DNA from: Methylobacter sp.
Lineage (GTDB): Bacteria; Pseudomonadota; Gammaproteobacteria; Methylococcales; Methylomonadaceae
Assembly: GCA_023229605.1 (NCBI GenBank)
Contig: JALNYY010000003.1
Location: 1 to 64,000 of the forward strand
DNA length: 64,000 bases
Reading direction: 5' to 3'
Shown: in pieces, positions 15,518 through 24,050 of the stretch
Layout of the letters: each line of letters starts with the position of its first letter
How positions within the stretch are numbered: the first letter of the stretch is position 1
Program-made: the position numbers and the translations under genes
Notes under the pieces: generated by a model
The model's input: the letters and a program-made list of their open reading frames with translations, nothing else
The model's database searches: none
Told to the model about the DNA's origin: nothing

Positions 15518-16066
15518 ATGCCTAAAAATAGTCTGTTGTTATCAGTAATCGCCTTAACCACCATCAGCGTAAATGCCTCCGGAGAAATGATTTATAAATG
15601 CAGAAATCAACAAGGCGAGATGAAGTATCAAAAATCCGCTTGCGCAGAAAATATACAAACGACTTCTTCATTGGTGGAAATTAAAACGACAAAACCGGCT
15701 ATAAAGCAAAAGAAAACCCTAGTGATTGATAAAGGTGTCAATGGGCATTATTTTTTAGAGGGCGAAGTAAACAGTACCGCATTGACTTTTGTTGTTGATA
15801 CGGGGGCGTCTGTAGTTTCATTGCCTAGTTCAGTCGCGCGTGCGGCTGAAATTGATTGTAAAAAGCAAGTGACGATGAATACTGCCAATGGTTTGGCTAA
15901 CGCATGTACGATTGTTATTCCCAAACTCAAGATTGGTTCTTTTATAATTGAAGAGGTTGCTGCCGTGGTTGTGCCGAATTTAAGCGAACCCTTGTTGGGG
16001 ATGAATGTGTTGCAACAATTCAATATAGTGCAAGATCATGGTCAGATGCGTATTTCGGAGCGTTGA
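15518..16066 (+). CDS. Retropepsin-like aspartic protease with DUF4124-like N-terminus, exported
   Basis: This 182-residue protein starts at the ATG at 15518, which has AGAGG upstream. An upstream in-frame extension to 15326 lacks sense. Residues 1-21 form a signal peptide. Residues 25-45 (MIYKCRNQQGEMKYQKSAC) match the short DUF4124-type motif. The second half is a clan AA retropepsin fold of the TIGR02281 type, with the catalytic D in FVVDTGASVVSLP and the closing LLGMNVLQQF block. As a single-lobe protease it would act as a dimer in the periplasm. The substrate is unknown. Confidence 0.82.
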   Translation: MPKNSLLLSVIALTTISVNASGEMIYKCRNQQGEMKYQKSACAENIQTTSSLVEIKTTKPAIKQKKTLVIDKGVNGHYFLEGEVNSTALTFVVDTGASVVSLPSSVARAAEIDCKKQVTMNTANGLANACTIVIPKLKIGSFIIEEVAAVVVPNLSEPLLGMNVLQQFNIVQDHGQMRISER

Positions 16067-16418
16067 GCAATATCATTATTTATTGGCGGTACGATAGACT
16101 CGGATGAGACTAACTCGCCGGCGCAATGGTCGCTAAAGAATCGAGGGTTTTATGACGGGTGTCGATTACTGGGTGCTCACTGCATTGATTCACATTGTCT
16201 ATACATCTTGGGGCTTGGTGTCCAAAGGGACCGGCAATATATGCATCGTTATTAACAATAACCCTGGCTATGGATGAAAATGCAGGCAACTCAAGCACAA
16301 GTCGACAGATGCCGCGTTGATAATCTCCCAAATATGCAAACGGCAGCCATCCCGGTTGGCTCGGGTTATTTTTAACAAGCTTAAGCTGTCTCTGCCATAA
16401 AATGTGTATTTATTGCCA
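16067..16418. other. Intergenic stretch without a recognised gene
   Basis: There is an open frame of 73 codons on the minus strand (16110-16331), but it lacks a recognisable ribosome site or family and I do not call it. No strong hairpin is seen. It probably holds the promoter of the GGDEF-EAL gene near its right end. Confidence 0.4.
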
Positions 16419-18725
16419 ATGACTCGAACCGCCATACAGTTAGTTCATCGCCTTCAAAAAATGTCCCTACCCCGGCTTTTTCTGCTTTCTATTTCCTTTT
16501 CCGTAGTAACCACGGAGATTATCATAGGCGCAATGGGGGTGTTCCTGAAAGGGGAGATTAGCTACGATTACCTGTTGACGGGGTTCCTGGCTTCCCTTTG
16601 CGTAGCGGCGCTGATCTCCTCCGTGTTGATCTTTTTCCTCAACTTGCAGAGGCTGGACGAAGATGCGCTGCGCACCAGCGAAGAGCGCTGGAAGTTCGCG
16701 CTGGAAGGCTCTGGAGACGGCGTGTGGGACTGGAATTTGCAAACCGGCGAGGTCTTTTTTTCCCAGCGTTGCAAGGAAATACTCGGATATGACGAGGCTG
16801 ACTATGAAAGCCGGATTTTGAGTTGGGAATCGACTATCTATCCCGACGATTTCCATCGCGTGATGACCGAGTTGCGCGCTCATCTGGACGGCAATACGGA
16901 CAGTTACAGCAACGAGCACCGCGCACAATATAAGGATGGAAACTGGAAATGGCTGTTGACGCGCGGCAAGGTGATCAGCCGTGACGCAAACGGCAAAGCC
17001 TTGCGCATGATCGGTACGCAGACTGACATTAGCCAGCGTAAACAGGCTGAGGAAGCGATACAATTGGCGGCGCTGGTGTTCGAAAACGGCAGCGAGGGCA
17101 TGGTGGTGACCGCCGCAGACGGCACTATCGTCGCCATCAATCCCTCTTTCACGCTACTCACGGGTTACACGCCGGAAGAGGTCATCGGCAAAAACCCGAG
17201 AATTCTCCAATCCGGCCGTCAGGATGCAATGTTCTATCAGGCTATGTGGAGCAATCTCATAGCAACGGGCCACTGGGAAGGCGAAATATGGAACCGCCGC
17301 AAGAACGGTGAAATTTATGCCGAATGGCTCAGCATCAATTCTATCTTTAACAGCGATGGCTCGGTAAACCGCCGGGTTGCGCTGTTCTCGGATATTACCA
17401 AAAGAAAACAATCCGAAGAGCTGATTTGGAAGCAGGCCAACTTTGATCCCCTGACCGGACTGCCCAACCGCAGCATGTTCCGTGATCGCCTGGAGCAGGC
17501 CGTCAAGCAGTCCCGCCGCGCCGGTCTACCGTTGGCGCTGATGTTTATCGATCTCGACCGTTTCAAGGAAATCAACGACACTCTGGGACACGAAGTGGGC
17601 GACGCATTGCTCGTGGATGCGGCGCAACGACTGAGCCATTGCGTACGCAATACCGACACGGTGGCGCGTCTGGGCGGCGACGAGTTTACCGTCATTCTCG
17701 GCGATTTTGACGATTACGACAGCGCCGAGCGCATCGCTCAAACCATCCTAAACAGCCTGGCCCAACCGTTCCAATTAGGCGCCGAAAAATCCCAAATATC
17801 GGCCAGTATCGGCATTACGTTTTATCCTAAGGACGCCACCGGACTCGATGATTTGCTCAAAAATGCCGACCAGGCCATGTACGCGGCCAAGGATAAAGGC
17901 CGCAACGCTTACTGCTGTTTCACCCCATCGATGCAGGACGCCATACTGAACCGGATACAACTGACCGCAGACTTGAGGGAGGCCCTTGCCGATAACCAGT
18001 TTCAGGTGTATTACCAGCCCGTTGTAGACATTACGACGGGCGTCATCGGCAAGGCGGAGGCGTTAATCCGCTGGCATCATCCGATGCGCGGCCTTATAAA
18101 TCCCGATGACTTTATCGTTCTGGCCGAAGAAACCGGGCTTATTATCGATATTGGCGCATGGGTGCTTCGAACTGCCTGCTCTCAGGTTAACGTATGGCGC
18201 AATCAGGGGCAATTGTCGTTGCGGATTGCGGTTAACGTCTCGGCGCGGCAGTTTCATGACGTGCATTTCATAGACACAGTGCGCGGCGTACTGGCGGAAA
18301 CCGGCTTGCCGCCGGAAGCTTTGGAGCTGGAGATTACCGAAGGAATGATGATGCACAACATGGAGCATACCATCGCTATCATTCGGACATTACGGGAGTT
18401 GGGCGTGCAAATCTCCGAAGACGACTTCGGCACCGGCTATTCAAGCCTTAACTATCTCAAGCAGTTTCCGATCCATACCCTCAAGATCGATAAGTCGTTC
18501 ATCCGGGATATTGGCAGCGATTCTGACGATGCCGCCTTGGTAATCGCCATCATCGCGATGGCTAAAAGCCTGCATCTTTCGATAGTCGCCGAAGGAGTGG
18601 AAACTGAGGAGCAGCTCGCTTTCTTGCGTGCCCAAGGCTGCACCCAGTGCCAGGGCTTCTTGTTCGCCAAGCCGATGCCGGAACAGGAATTTGGGGCTTT
18701 TTTAGCCGCGCCGCGCAAAGATTGA
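16419..18725 (+). CDS. Membrane-anchored PAS-PAS-GGDEF-EAL cyclic-di-GMP enzyme
   Basis: This protein of about 768 residues has two N-terminal membrane helices (about 20-70), then two PAS domains. The first (about 90-220) has WKFALEGSGDGVWDWN, and the second (about 225-340) has VVTAADGTIVAINPSF. A GGDEF domain follows with an intact active site (ARLGGDEFTVILG) and the lead motif FDPLTGLPNRSMF. The EAL domain has intact KAEALIRWHHP, EITEGMMM, EDDFGTGYSS and KIDKSFI motifs. Both catalytic sites look complete, so it could make and break c-di-GMP. PAS domains would sense redox, ligand or light. The ATG at 16419 is preferred over a GTG at 16404. Confidence 0.92.
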   Translation: MTRTAIQLVHRLQKMSLPRLFLLSISFSVVTTEIIIGAMGVFLKGEISYDYLLTGFLASLCVAALISSVLIFFLNLQRLDEDALRTSEERWKFALEGSGDGVWDWNLQTGEVFFSQRCKEILGYDEADYESRILSWESTIYPDDFHRVMTELRAHLDGNTDSYSNEHRAQYKDGNWKWLLTRGKVISRDANGKALRMIGTQTDISQRKQAEEAIQLAALVFENGSEGMVVTAADGTIVAINPSFTLLTGYTPEEVIGKNPRILQSGRQDAMFYQAMWSNLIATGHWEGEIWNRRKNGEIYAEWLSINSIFNSDGSVNRRVALFSDITKRKQSEELIWKQANFDPLTGLPNRSMFRDRLEQAVKQSRRAGLPLALMFIDLDRFKEINDTLGHEVGDALLVDAAQRLSHCVRNTDTVARLGGDEFTVILGDFDDYDSAERIAQTILNSLAQPFQLGAEKSQISASIGITFYPKDATGLDDLLKNADQAMYAAKDKGRNAYCCFTPSMQDAILNRIQLTADLREALADNQFQVYYQPVVDITTGVIGKAEALIRWHHPMRGLINPDDFIVLAEETGLIIDIGAWVLRTACSQVNVWRNQGQLSLRIAVNVSARQFHDVHFIDTVRGVLAETGLPPEALELEITEGMMMHNMEHTIAIIRTLRELGVQISEDDFGTGYSSLNYLKQFPIHTLKIDKSFIRDIGSDSDDAALVIAIIAMAKSLHLSIVAEGVETEEQLAFLRAQGCTQCQGFLFAKPMPEQEFGAFLAAPRKD

Positions 18726-18772
18726 CAATTGATTTGTACTGTATGCTCTGCGGGCGCATTTATGAAAATTAA

Positions 18773-20335
18773 CTATCCACGCGCTGAATCCAGCATATGT
18801 TCGGTTAATTGTTTTCCTGCTTCGATCAATGGGTGGATGACAAAATTGGCCCCCAACCGATAAAGCTCGCTTTCCTCGCCGGTATGAAAACAAACCGTAC
18901 CGATACTGCCGGCGAATTGCAGGTTTTTCAATTGCTTTATCGACGACGATCTTACTTCGAATTCCGGCATGGTAAGAAGAATCCCCTTGATTTTTGCCAA
19001 AGGCAATGTCTCCCATAGCGCTGAGTCCTCTGCATCGCCGTAAATCACCCGCCGCCCGTCTGCAAGCAGGTTTTGCAGTACGGTAGGGTCGGCATCCAAC
19101 CCCAGTACACGGGTATCCTGTTGATTAAACGAAAGATATGCGGAAATACCGGTGCGGCCCATACCTACCACCAGCCATTCTGCCCCTCCGATACTGCCGG
19201 GTAGTCTGTCCAGATGTTCGACCTTTCTTTCAAAACGAACCAATGTTGATTCCAGCAAGGAAAACAAACGGTGAGAAAATCGATTTAATGGCGCCGCAAC
19301 AGCCAGGGAAAGCGCTACCGCCAGACCGATGATAGATTCCCAAGCGGGAGGAAGCAGATTTGCTTCGACGACGACACTCGAGGTGATCAATGCAAACTCA
19401 CTGTATGTCATCAGCGCCAGCGAAGAAACAAAAGCCGTGCGCGCACGTAACCCGACCAGCAAAAACAACACAAAAAAGAGTACGCCTTGCAACGGCAATA
19501 GGGATATGAGCGTCAACGCCTGTAAAATCTCGTTATAACCCGGCAAATCGGTCAAGCCGATCTGGAGAAAAAATGCGACTAAAAAAGTTTCCTTTAATCC
19601 CCATAGTTTATTGGAAAGCTCGTTTATGTTGACGTGTCCAGCCAGCATAATTCCCATCATTAATGCGCCAATGTCGCTGGAAATACCCGCGCTTTCCGCC
19701 AACATGCCGCCCGCTATCGCCAGCGTTATGCCTAATAACAGTTTCAATTCATCGTCGCGGCTGGCGCTAAGCAACCGATACGCCAAAGGGCGAAGCAAAG
19801 GAAGCAGCAACAGACAAAGCGCCCAAGGTGACGGCTGTTTATTATTGGCGACAGCCAACAGGCCGATTGCGACAATATCTTGTAAAATTAATATGCTTAG
19901 AACATCCCGTCCATACAAGGTGGAAAGTTCACCGCTATCTTCCAATACTTTAATAGCGAGAACCGTACTGGAGAATGCGAGACTCACTCCCATCACAAGG
20001 CCACCGGAAATATGTCCGTTAAAGCCAAAGAAAACTATTGCCGAAACTGAGGTTACGATAAGTAAGTGCAGGCTGCCGACGCTGAGCACTTCGCGTCGTA
20101 ACAGCAAGGAAGGCTTCAGTTTCAGGCCGACCGTAAACAACAGCAACTCAATCCCGAGATCCGCTAAATGCTTTAGTGTTTCGTTGGCCTCAACGCCGAC
20201 AACATTCAAAATATACCCCGCCATCAGGTAGCCTACCAATGGCGGCAAATATAACCGGCTGGTTATCAAACCAGACAGATAAGCAGTTCCAACCCAAAGT
20301 AATTCCATAATAAAGCCTGTTTCGACAAGTACCAT
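18773..20335 (-). CDS. Monovalent cation:proton antiporter, CPA2/KefB-type with RCK domain
   Basis: This 520-residue membrane antiporter has 12 or so helices in residues 1-375. It carries the family blocks LPPLVGYLMAGYI, LGIELLLFTVGLKLKP and SLAFSSTVLAIKVLED. A cytosolic TrkA-N/RCK domain (about 385-510) binds nucleotide with WLVVGMGRTGISAYL and GLDADPTVL. It exchanges K+ or Na+ for protons. The second half resembles YbaL/KefB-type regulators. A start at M10 is equally possible. It is convergent with the GGDEF-EAL gene. Confidence 0.9.
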   Translation of the reverse strand: MVLVETGFIMELLWVGTAYLSGLITSRLYLPPLVGYLMAGYILNVVGVEANETLKHLADLGIELLLFTVGLKLKPSLLLRREVLSVGSLHLLIVTSVSAIVFFGFNGHISGGLVMGVSLAFSSTVLAIKVLEDSGELSTLYGRDVLSILILQDIVAIGLLAVANNKQPSPWALCLLLLPLLRPLAYRLLSASRDDELKLLLGITLAIAGGMLAESAGISSDIGALMMGIMLAGHVNINELSNKLWGLKETFLVAFFLQIGLTDLPGYNEILQALTLISLLPLQGVLFFVLFLLVGLRARTAFVSSLALMTYSEFALITSSVVVEANLLPPAWESIIGLAVALSLAVAAPLNRFSHRLFSLLESTLVRFERKVEHLDRLPGSIGGAEWLVVGMGRTGISAYLSFNQQDTRVLGLDADPTVLQNLLADGRRVIYGDAEDSALWETLPLAKIKGILLTMPEFEVRSSSIKQLKNLQFAGSIGTVCFHTGEESELYRLGANFVIHPLIEAGKQLTEHMLDSARG

Positions 20336-20435
20336 TGTCGGTTATGATAACGCGAATTCCGTTTAAATATGGAATGTCCTGGAGACCGCGCTACCGGCAA
20401 GCGCTTTTGTTTTAACTTAAGTGGGGAGTATCACA

Positions 20436-20888
20436 ATGTCTATTGGTGAATTTTGCAATCGCGAAGTGGTGTTCGCGACCAGAGAAATGAGTCTGCCGGA
20501 AGCGGCGCAACTGATGCGCGAGCACCATGTAGGCGATCTGGTGGTCGTCGACGAGGTTGACGGCAAGCGGGTACCGGTCGGCATAGTTACTGATCGCGAT
20601 ATGGTCATTGAGGTTATCGCCCAATCCCTGGACCTCGATGAGTTTAGAGTAGGGGACATCATGGGACATCACCTTGTCAGCGTGCAGGAAAAAGAAGGAG
20701 TATTTGAAACGATCCGGCTGATGCGGTCCCAGGGAGTCCGCCGCATTCCGGTGGTCAATTCGGAGGGAGGGCTTGCCGGTATTGTGTCGGCAGACGATAT
20801 ACTGGAGCTATTGGCCGAGGAGATGACGGAGCTGGCCAAGGTCGTTCCGCGCGAACAGGAGCGTGAGACTAAAACGAGAACTTATTAA
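20436..20888 (+). CDS. Tandem CBS-domain protein
   Basis: This 150-residue cytosolic protein is essentially two CBS motifs: residues about 5-65 with LPEAAQLMREHHVGDLVVVD and GIVTDRDMVIEV, and about 75-130 with VFETIRLMRSQGVRRIPVV and GIVSADDILELL. CBS pairs sense adenosine nucleotides. GGGGAG lies upstream of the ATG at 20436. It is divergent from the KefB-type antiporter, so it may be linked to ion control, but that is only inference. Confidence 0.88.
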   Translation: MSIGEFCNREVVFATREMSLPEAAQLMREHHVGDLVVVDEVDGKRVPVGIVTDRDMVIEVIAQSLDLDEFRVGDIMGHHLVSVQEKEGVFETIRLMRSQGVRRIPVVNSEGGLAGIVSADDILELLAEEMTELAKVVPREQERETKTRTY

Positions 20889-20953
20889 TGCAGCAAAGAT
20901 GTTGCATTTTTATACTCTGAAGGTCTAATCGCTGAAAGATAGCGTTGAACTGT

Positions 20954-20990
20954 TCGATTGATGGGCTTGATGTACAAGCCCATCAATCGA
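20954..20990. terminator. Perfect 16-bp stem-loop between convergent genes
   Basis: TCGATTGATGGGCTTG and CAAGCCCATCAATCGA are exact complements around a 5-base loop. There is no long T-run on either strand, so it is either a weak bidirectional terminator or an mRNA-end stabiliser for the CBS and coiled-coil genes. Confidence 0.6.
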
Positions 20991-21023
20991 TTACCATCGA
21001 GTCTAATAATGCATTGAAACGCG

Positions 21024-22238
21024 TTATTTACCTTTCGGTTTAAACTTACTGTAAAAGCCTTTCAGCTTTCCTGGTTTATCTTGAGTTGAGGCTGATACTT
21101 CAGCCGGATTAACTGATTGTTGTTCCTCATCCGATGTCAACGGCTGGAATTCTTTTTCATCCGCTTTGGTGACGGACCACTGCGGTTCGGTTTTAATCGG
21201 CTGTTGTTTTTTACCGAACAGGTTTTTTATTTTTCCAAGCGACCCTTTAGAGGGAGCAACCGGCTGTTGCGTTGTATCCGATATTACAGACGGCGTTTCT
21301 TCGACTACCTTTTCCGGTTTTATGTCTGGCGGCATACGCTCAGATACGACGAACTCAACTTGTGTATCTTCATCCTGCCAGGTAACTGCGGCTAGCGGTT
21401 CTTCATTAATGTGTGCGAACCGGTTACCTGGCGCCGGTTGCTCAATCAGGGGCTCCGCAGTATCAGGGATTTCTTGCGGCTGTATTGGCTGTTCGAAGAT
21501 ATTAACGGTTTCAATCGGTTCCGGCTCTGCGGGTCGGATCGCATCCGCCTGGTATTGTTTCAGCGTGTCCGATAAAACCTGTTGGGCATTATCCTGCTGT
21601 TGGATGATCGATTTTTGCTGTTCAAGCGCTTGTTCCAGTTTGGAAAGCTGGTTGGCGTGAGTGGCTAATGTTGCCTGTAGCGTCTCAAACAGCATGTCTT
21701 TTTCGGCCAGTTTTGCCGTTTCCGCCTGATAGGCTTGCTGTAACTCGGTTTTTGCTTGCTGCTCGGTACGCAGGCGTTCTATTAATTGGGTAATGACTTT
21801 ATCATGTTGTTGCCACAACGCGTCTGCCTTAATGTCTTCGCTTGCAAGTAACGGCCGTTCGCCAAGATCAAAGCTTGTCGCCAGAGTTTGGATAATTCCG
21901 GCAATCTGCTGGTTGCGTTGATAAATCAGCTGTTCAACTGCTAAAGCCCGTTGTGCTTCATCTTGAGCTGTACGCTGGGCTTTTTCCATTTGTTCTGCAG
22001 ACGCCGCTAATTCCTCTTGGCTGTGCTGTAGCTGTTGTTGCAGGGCATTTAGATGTTCGATGCCGGCTTTTTCACTGGCTCGCTTTCCACTTTTTAAGGC
22101 GGCAATCCGGATGCTGTAGAATATTGCCATCAGCAGCCAGACAGTTGTTGCTAATACTGTAGCGTATAGCGGATTGTGCAAGGTAAAAAGATACCATTCG
22201 GAAAACATCGTTTTGATAATGGGGAGGGATGTTTGCAT
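21024..22238 (-). CDS. Membrane-anchored coiled-coil protein of unknown function
   Basis: This 404-residue protein has one N-terminal helix (about 26-48). A long Gln/Glu/Ala-rich coiled coil covers about 60-235, and a proline- and glutamate-rich disordered linker covers about 240-360. A basic tail ends GKLKGFYSKFKPKGK. A repeated KGSLGKIKNLFGKK-like and KPGKLKGFYSKFK pair near the C-terminus suggests membrane- or nucleic-acid-binding amphipathic segments. No family is recognised. Confidence 0.7.
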   Translation of the reverse strand: MQTSLPIIKTMFSEWYLFTLHNPLYATVLATTVWLLMAIFYSIRIAALKSGKRASEKAGIEHLNALQQQLQHSQEELAASAEQMEKAQRTAQDEAQRALAVEQLIYQRNQQIAGIIQTLATSFDLGERPLLASEDIKADALWQQHDKVITQLIERLRTEQQAKTELQQAYQAETAKLAEKDMLFETLQATLATHANQLSKLEQALEQQKSIIQQQDNAQQVLSDTLKQYQADAIRPAEPEPIETVNIFEQPIQPQEIPDTAEPLIEQPAPGNRFAHINEEPLAAVTWQDEDTQVEFVVSERMPPDIKPEKVVEETPSVISDTTQQPVAPSKGSLGKIKNLFGKKQQPIKTEPQWSVTKADEKEFQPLTSDEEQQSVNPAEVSASTQDKPGKLKGFYSKFKPKGK

Positions 22239-22444
22239 TTGAGTTCCTCAATAATAAGACTGTTACATATTGTACCCGGAGCATTGTTTACGACGCTGAT
22301 ATTTTTAACGGGGATATTATTCGGAAATTCATTTTTAACTGCAACGTATTGATATTTATCAAACGTTTTAAATGGTTTTTGTTGCCGGGATTGGAACGCC
22401 AAACTTGCTGTTTTGAGCGGCTAGGGTTGATTGGTAAAACTCAT

Positions 22445-22489
22445 ATAAAAAAGCCGGCAACACTTTTTCGGACACAAAGTGTTGCCGGC
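22445..22489 (-). terminator. Rho-independent terminator of the RND operon
   Basis: GCCGGCAACACTTT and AAAGTGTTGCCGGC (22453-22489) form a perfect 14-bp stem. On the minus strand the stem is followed by TTTTTTAT. It lies about 30 bp past the stop of the outer-membrane factor gene. Confidence 0.92.
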
Positions 22490-22517
22490 GCCCGGTTTCT
22501 ATAACGAACAGCGTTCG

Positions 22518-24050
22518 TTATTCTTGTTTGGCCTGTTCGCTGCTGTTTGAGTTACCCAAAGCAATGTTCGATTCCCAGCCGCCGCCCAACGCTTTGTATA
22601 GCGCCGCCAACGCCGTCGCCGTCGCGGTTTGGCTCTGGGCCAGACGATCCTGGTCTTGCAGCAGGCGTAATTCGGCATCCAGCACCGTCAGAAAATCGGT
22701 GATTCCTTCTGCAAAGCGCAGGTGAGCGAGATCATGGGCTCTTTGGCTGGCTTGGGCCGCGGAGGATAAAAAATCCCGCCGGCTTCGCTCCCGGTTGTAA
22801 TTGACCAGGGCGTTTTCCGTTTCTTCCAAAGCGTTCAGCACCGTCTGCTCGTACTCAGCCAGGCTGGCCTCGGCGTGGGCATCTGTGGCTTTAATGCGGG
22901 CATATACGCGGCCCAGATCCAGGGCCGCCCAACTGATCTTGGGGCCGACTGAGTAAGTATCGGAACCCACGCCGCCGACTCCCGACAGCGTATTGGCTTC
23001 GAGGGCGATGGTGCCGACAAAAGTCACCCGGGGGAAAAGGTCTGCGGTGGCAACGCCGATGCGCGCGGTAGCCGCCGCCAGAGTCCGTTCGGCGATGCGG
23101 ATGTCGGGGCGGCGGCGCAGCATTTCGGCAGGCCGGCCGATGTGGATGGTCTGCGGAATCGTGGGCAGCGGCGCGGATTGCGACAATTTTTCCGTCAGCG
23201 CCCCGGGAAGCTGTCCGGTAAGTACGCTGAGCCGGTGCATAGTCTGGTGAATGGCGCTCTCCAGGGGGGGAATGGTGGCCTTGGTGGAATCGAGTTGGGC
23301 TGATGCCCGCGAAGTGTCGAGTTCGGTGCCGCGGCCGCCTTCCAACCTGACTCGGGTTATTTCCAGCGTTTCGGCTTGGTTTTTGGCGTTCTTTTTCGCT
23401 GTTGCCAACTGGTTTTGCAGGCCCCGTAACTCGAAATAGTTTCTGGCTACCTCGGCGATCAGGCTGATGCCGAGGTCCCGAAGGCTGGCTTCCTGCGCAT
23501 CGACTTCATCGCTGCTCGCCTCCACGTCACGGCGCACGCGGCCAAAGAAGTCGAGTTCCCAGGAAGCATCGAAACCCGCATTATAGAGTTTCAGTCCGCG
23601 CGGCGCGTAATTCAGGTTGTTGAAGGCGCCGAGACTGCGTTTCTGATCTGTATAGTTGGCGTGCGAGGTTACAATAGGCGCAAGATTCAATCCGGCTTCC
23701 ATGTAGAGAGCCCGCGCTTCGCGGAGATTAGCGCGGGCAGCCTGTAGAGTGCGGTTGTGCTGCACCGTCTGGTCAACAAGCTCGGTTAGGCCCTTGTCTT
23801 CAAACAGTGTCCACCATGCCACTTCCACGCTCTGTTCGGAGAATTCAGGAAGGGCGGCATGGGAGAAGGTTGGGCCTGTATCGGTTGCCGGGGTCTTGTA
23901 ATCAGGACCTACCGCGCAGGCGCTCAGCACGGCGGCGCAGAGGAAGGTCAGGCCCAAGACTCTGCTCCGTGCAATCGCAACGTATAAGGCATTGCCAAGT
24001 TGCAGGACAGGGCGAAATTCTGCGGAGTGCATATTTATTCCTTGATTCAT
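22518..24050 (-). CDS. RND efflux outer-membrane factor, NodT/OprM-type lipoprotein
   Basis: This 510-residue TolC-like channel has a lipobox LSAC (about residue 45) followed by AVGPDYKTP, the standard start of NodT-family lipoproteins. Two OEP repeats cover about 85-280 and 300-490, with PEFSEQSVEVAWWTLFEDKGLTELV and a late RFAEGITDFLTVLDAEL block. It traps the outer end of the efflux pump. Its ATG overlaps the stop of the permease gene by 4 bp. It ends just before a strong terminator. Confidence 0.92.
   Translation of the reverse strand: MNQGINMHSAEFRPVLQLGNALYVAIARSRVLGLTFLCAAVLSACAVGPDYKTPATDTGPTFSHAALPEFSEQSVEVAWWTLFEDKGLTELVDQTVQHNRTLQAARANLREARALYMEAGLNLAPIVTSHANYTDQKRSLGAFNNLNYAPRGLKLYNAGFDASWELDFFGRVRRDVEASSDEVDAQEASLRDLGISLIAEVARNYFELRGLQNQLATAKKNAKNQAETLEITRVRLEGGRGTELDTSRASAQLDSTKATIPPLESAIHQTMHRLSVLTGQLPGALTEKLSQSAPLPTIPQTIHIGRPAEMLRRRPDIRIAERTLAAATARIGVATADLFPRVTFVGTIALEANTLSGVGGVGSDTYSVGPKISWAALDLGRVYARIKATDAHAEASLAEYEQTVLNALEETENALVNYNRERSRRDFLSSAAQASQRAHDLAHLRFAEGITDFLTVLDAELRLLQDQDRLAQSQTATATALAALYKALGGGWESNIALGNSNSSEQAKQE

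Noticed and set aside
16110..16331. 73-codon frame in the gap before the GGDEF-EAL gene
   Set aside because: No ribosome site, family or neighbour supports it.
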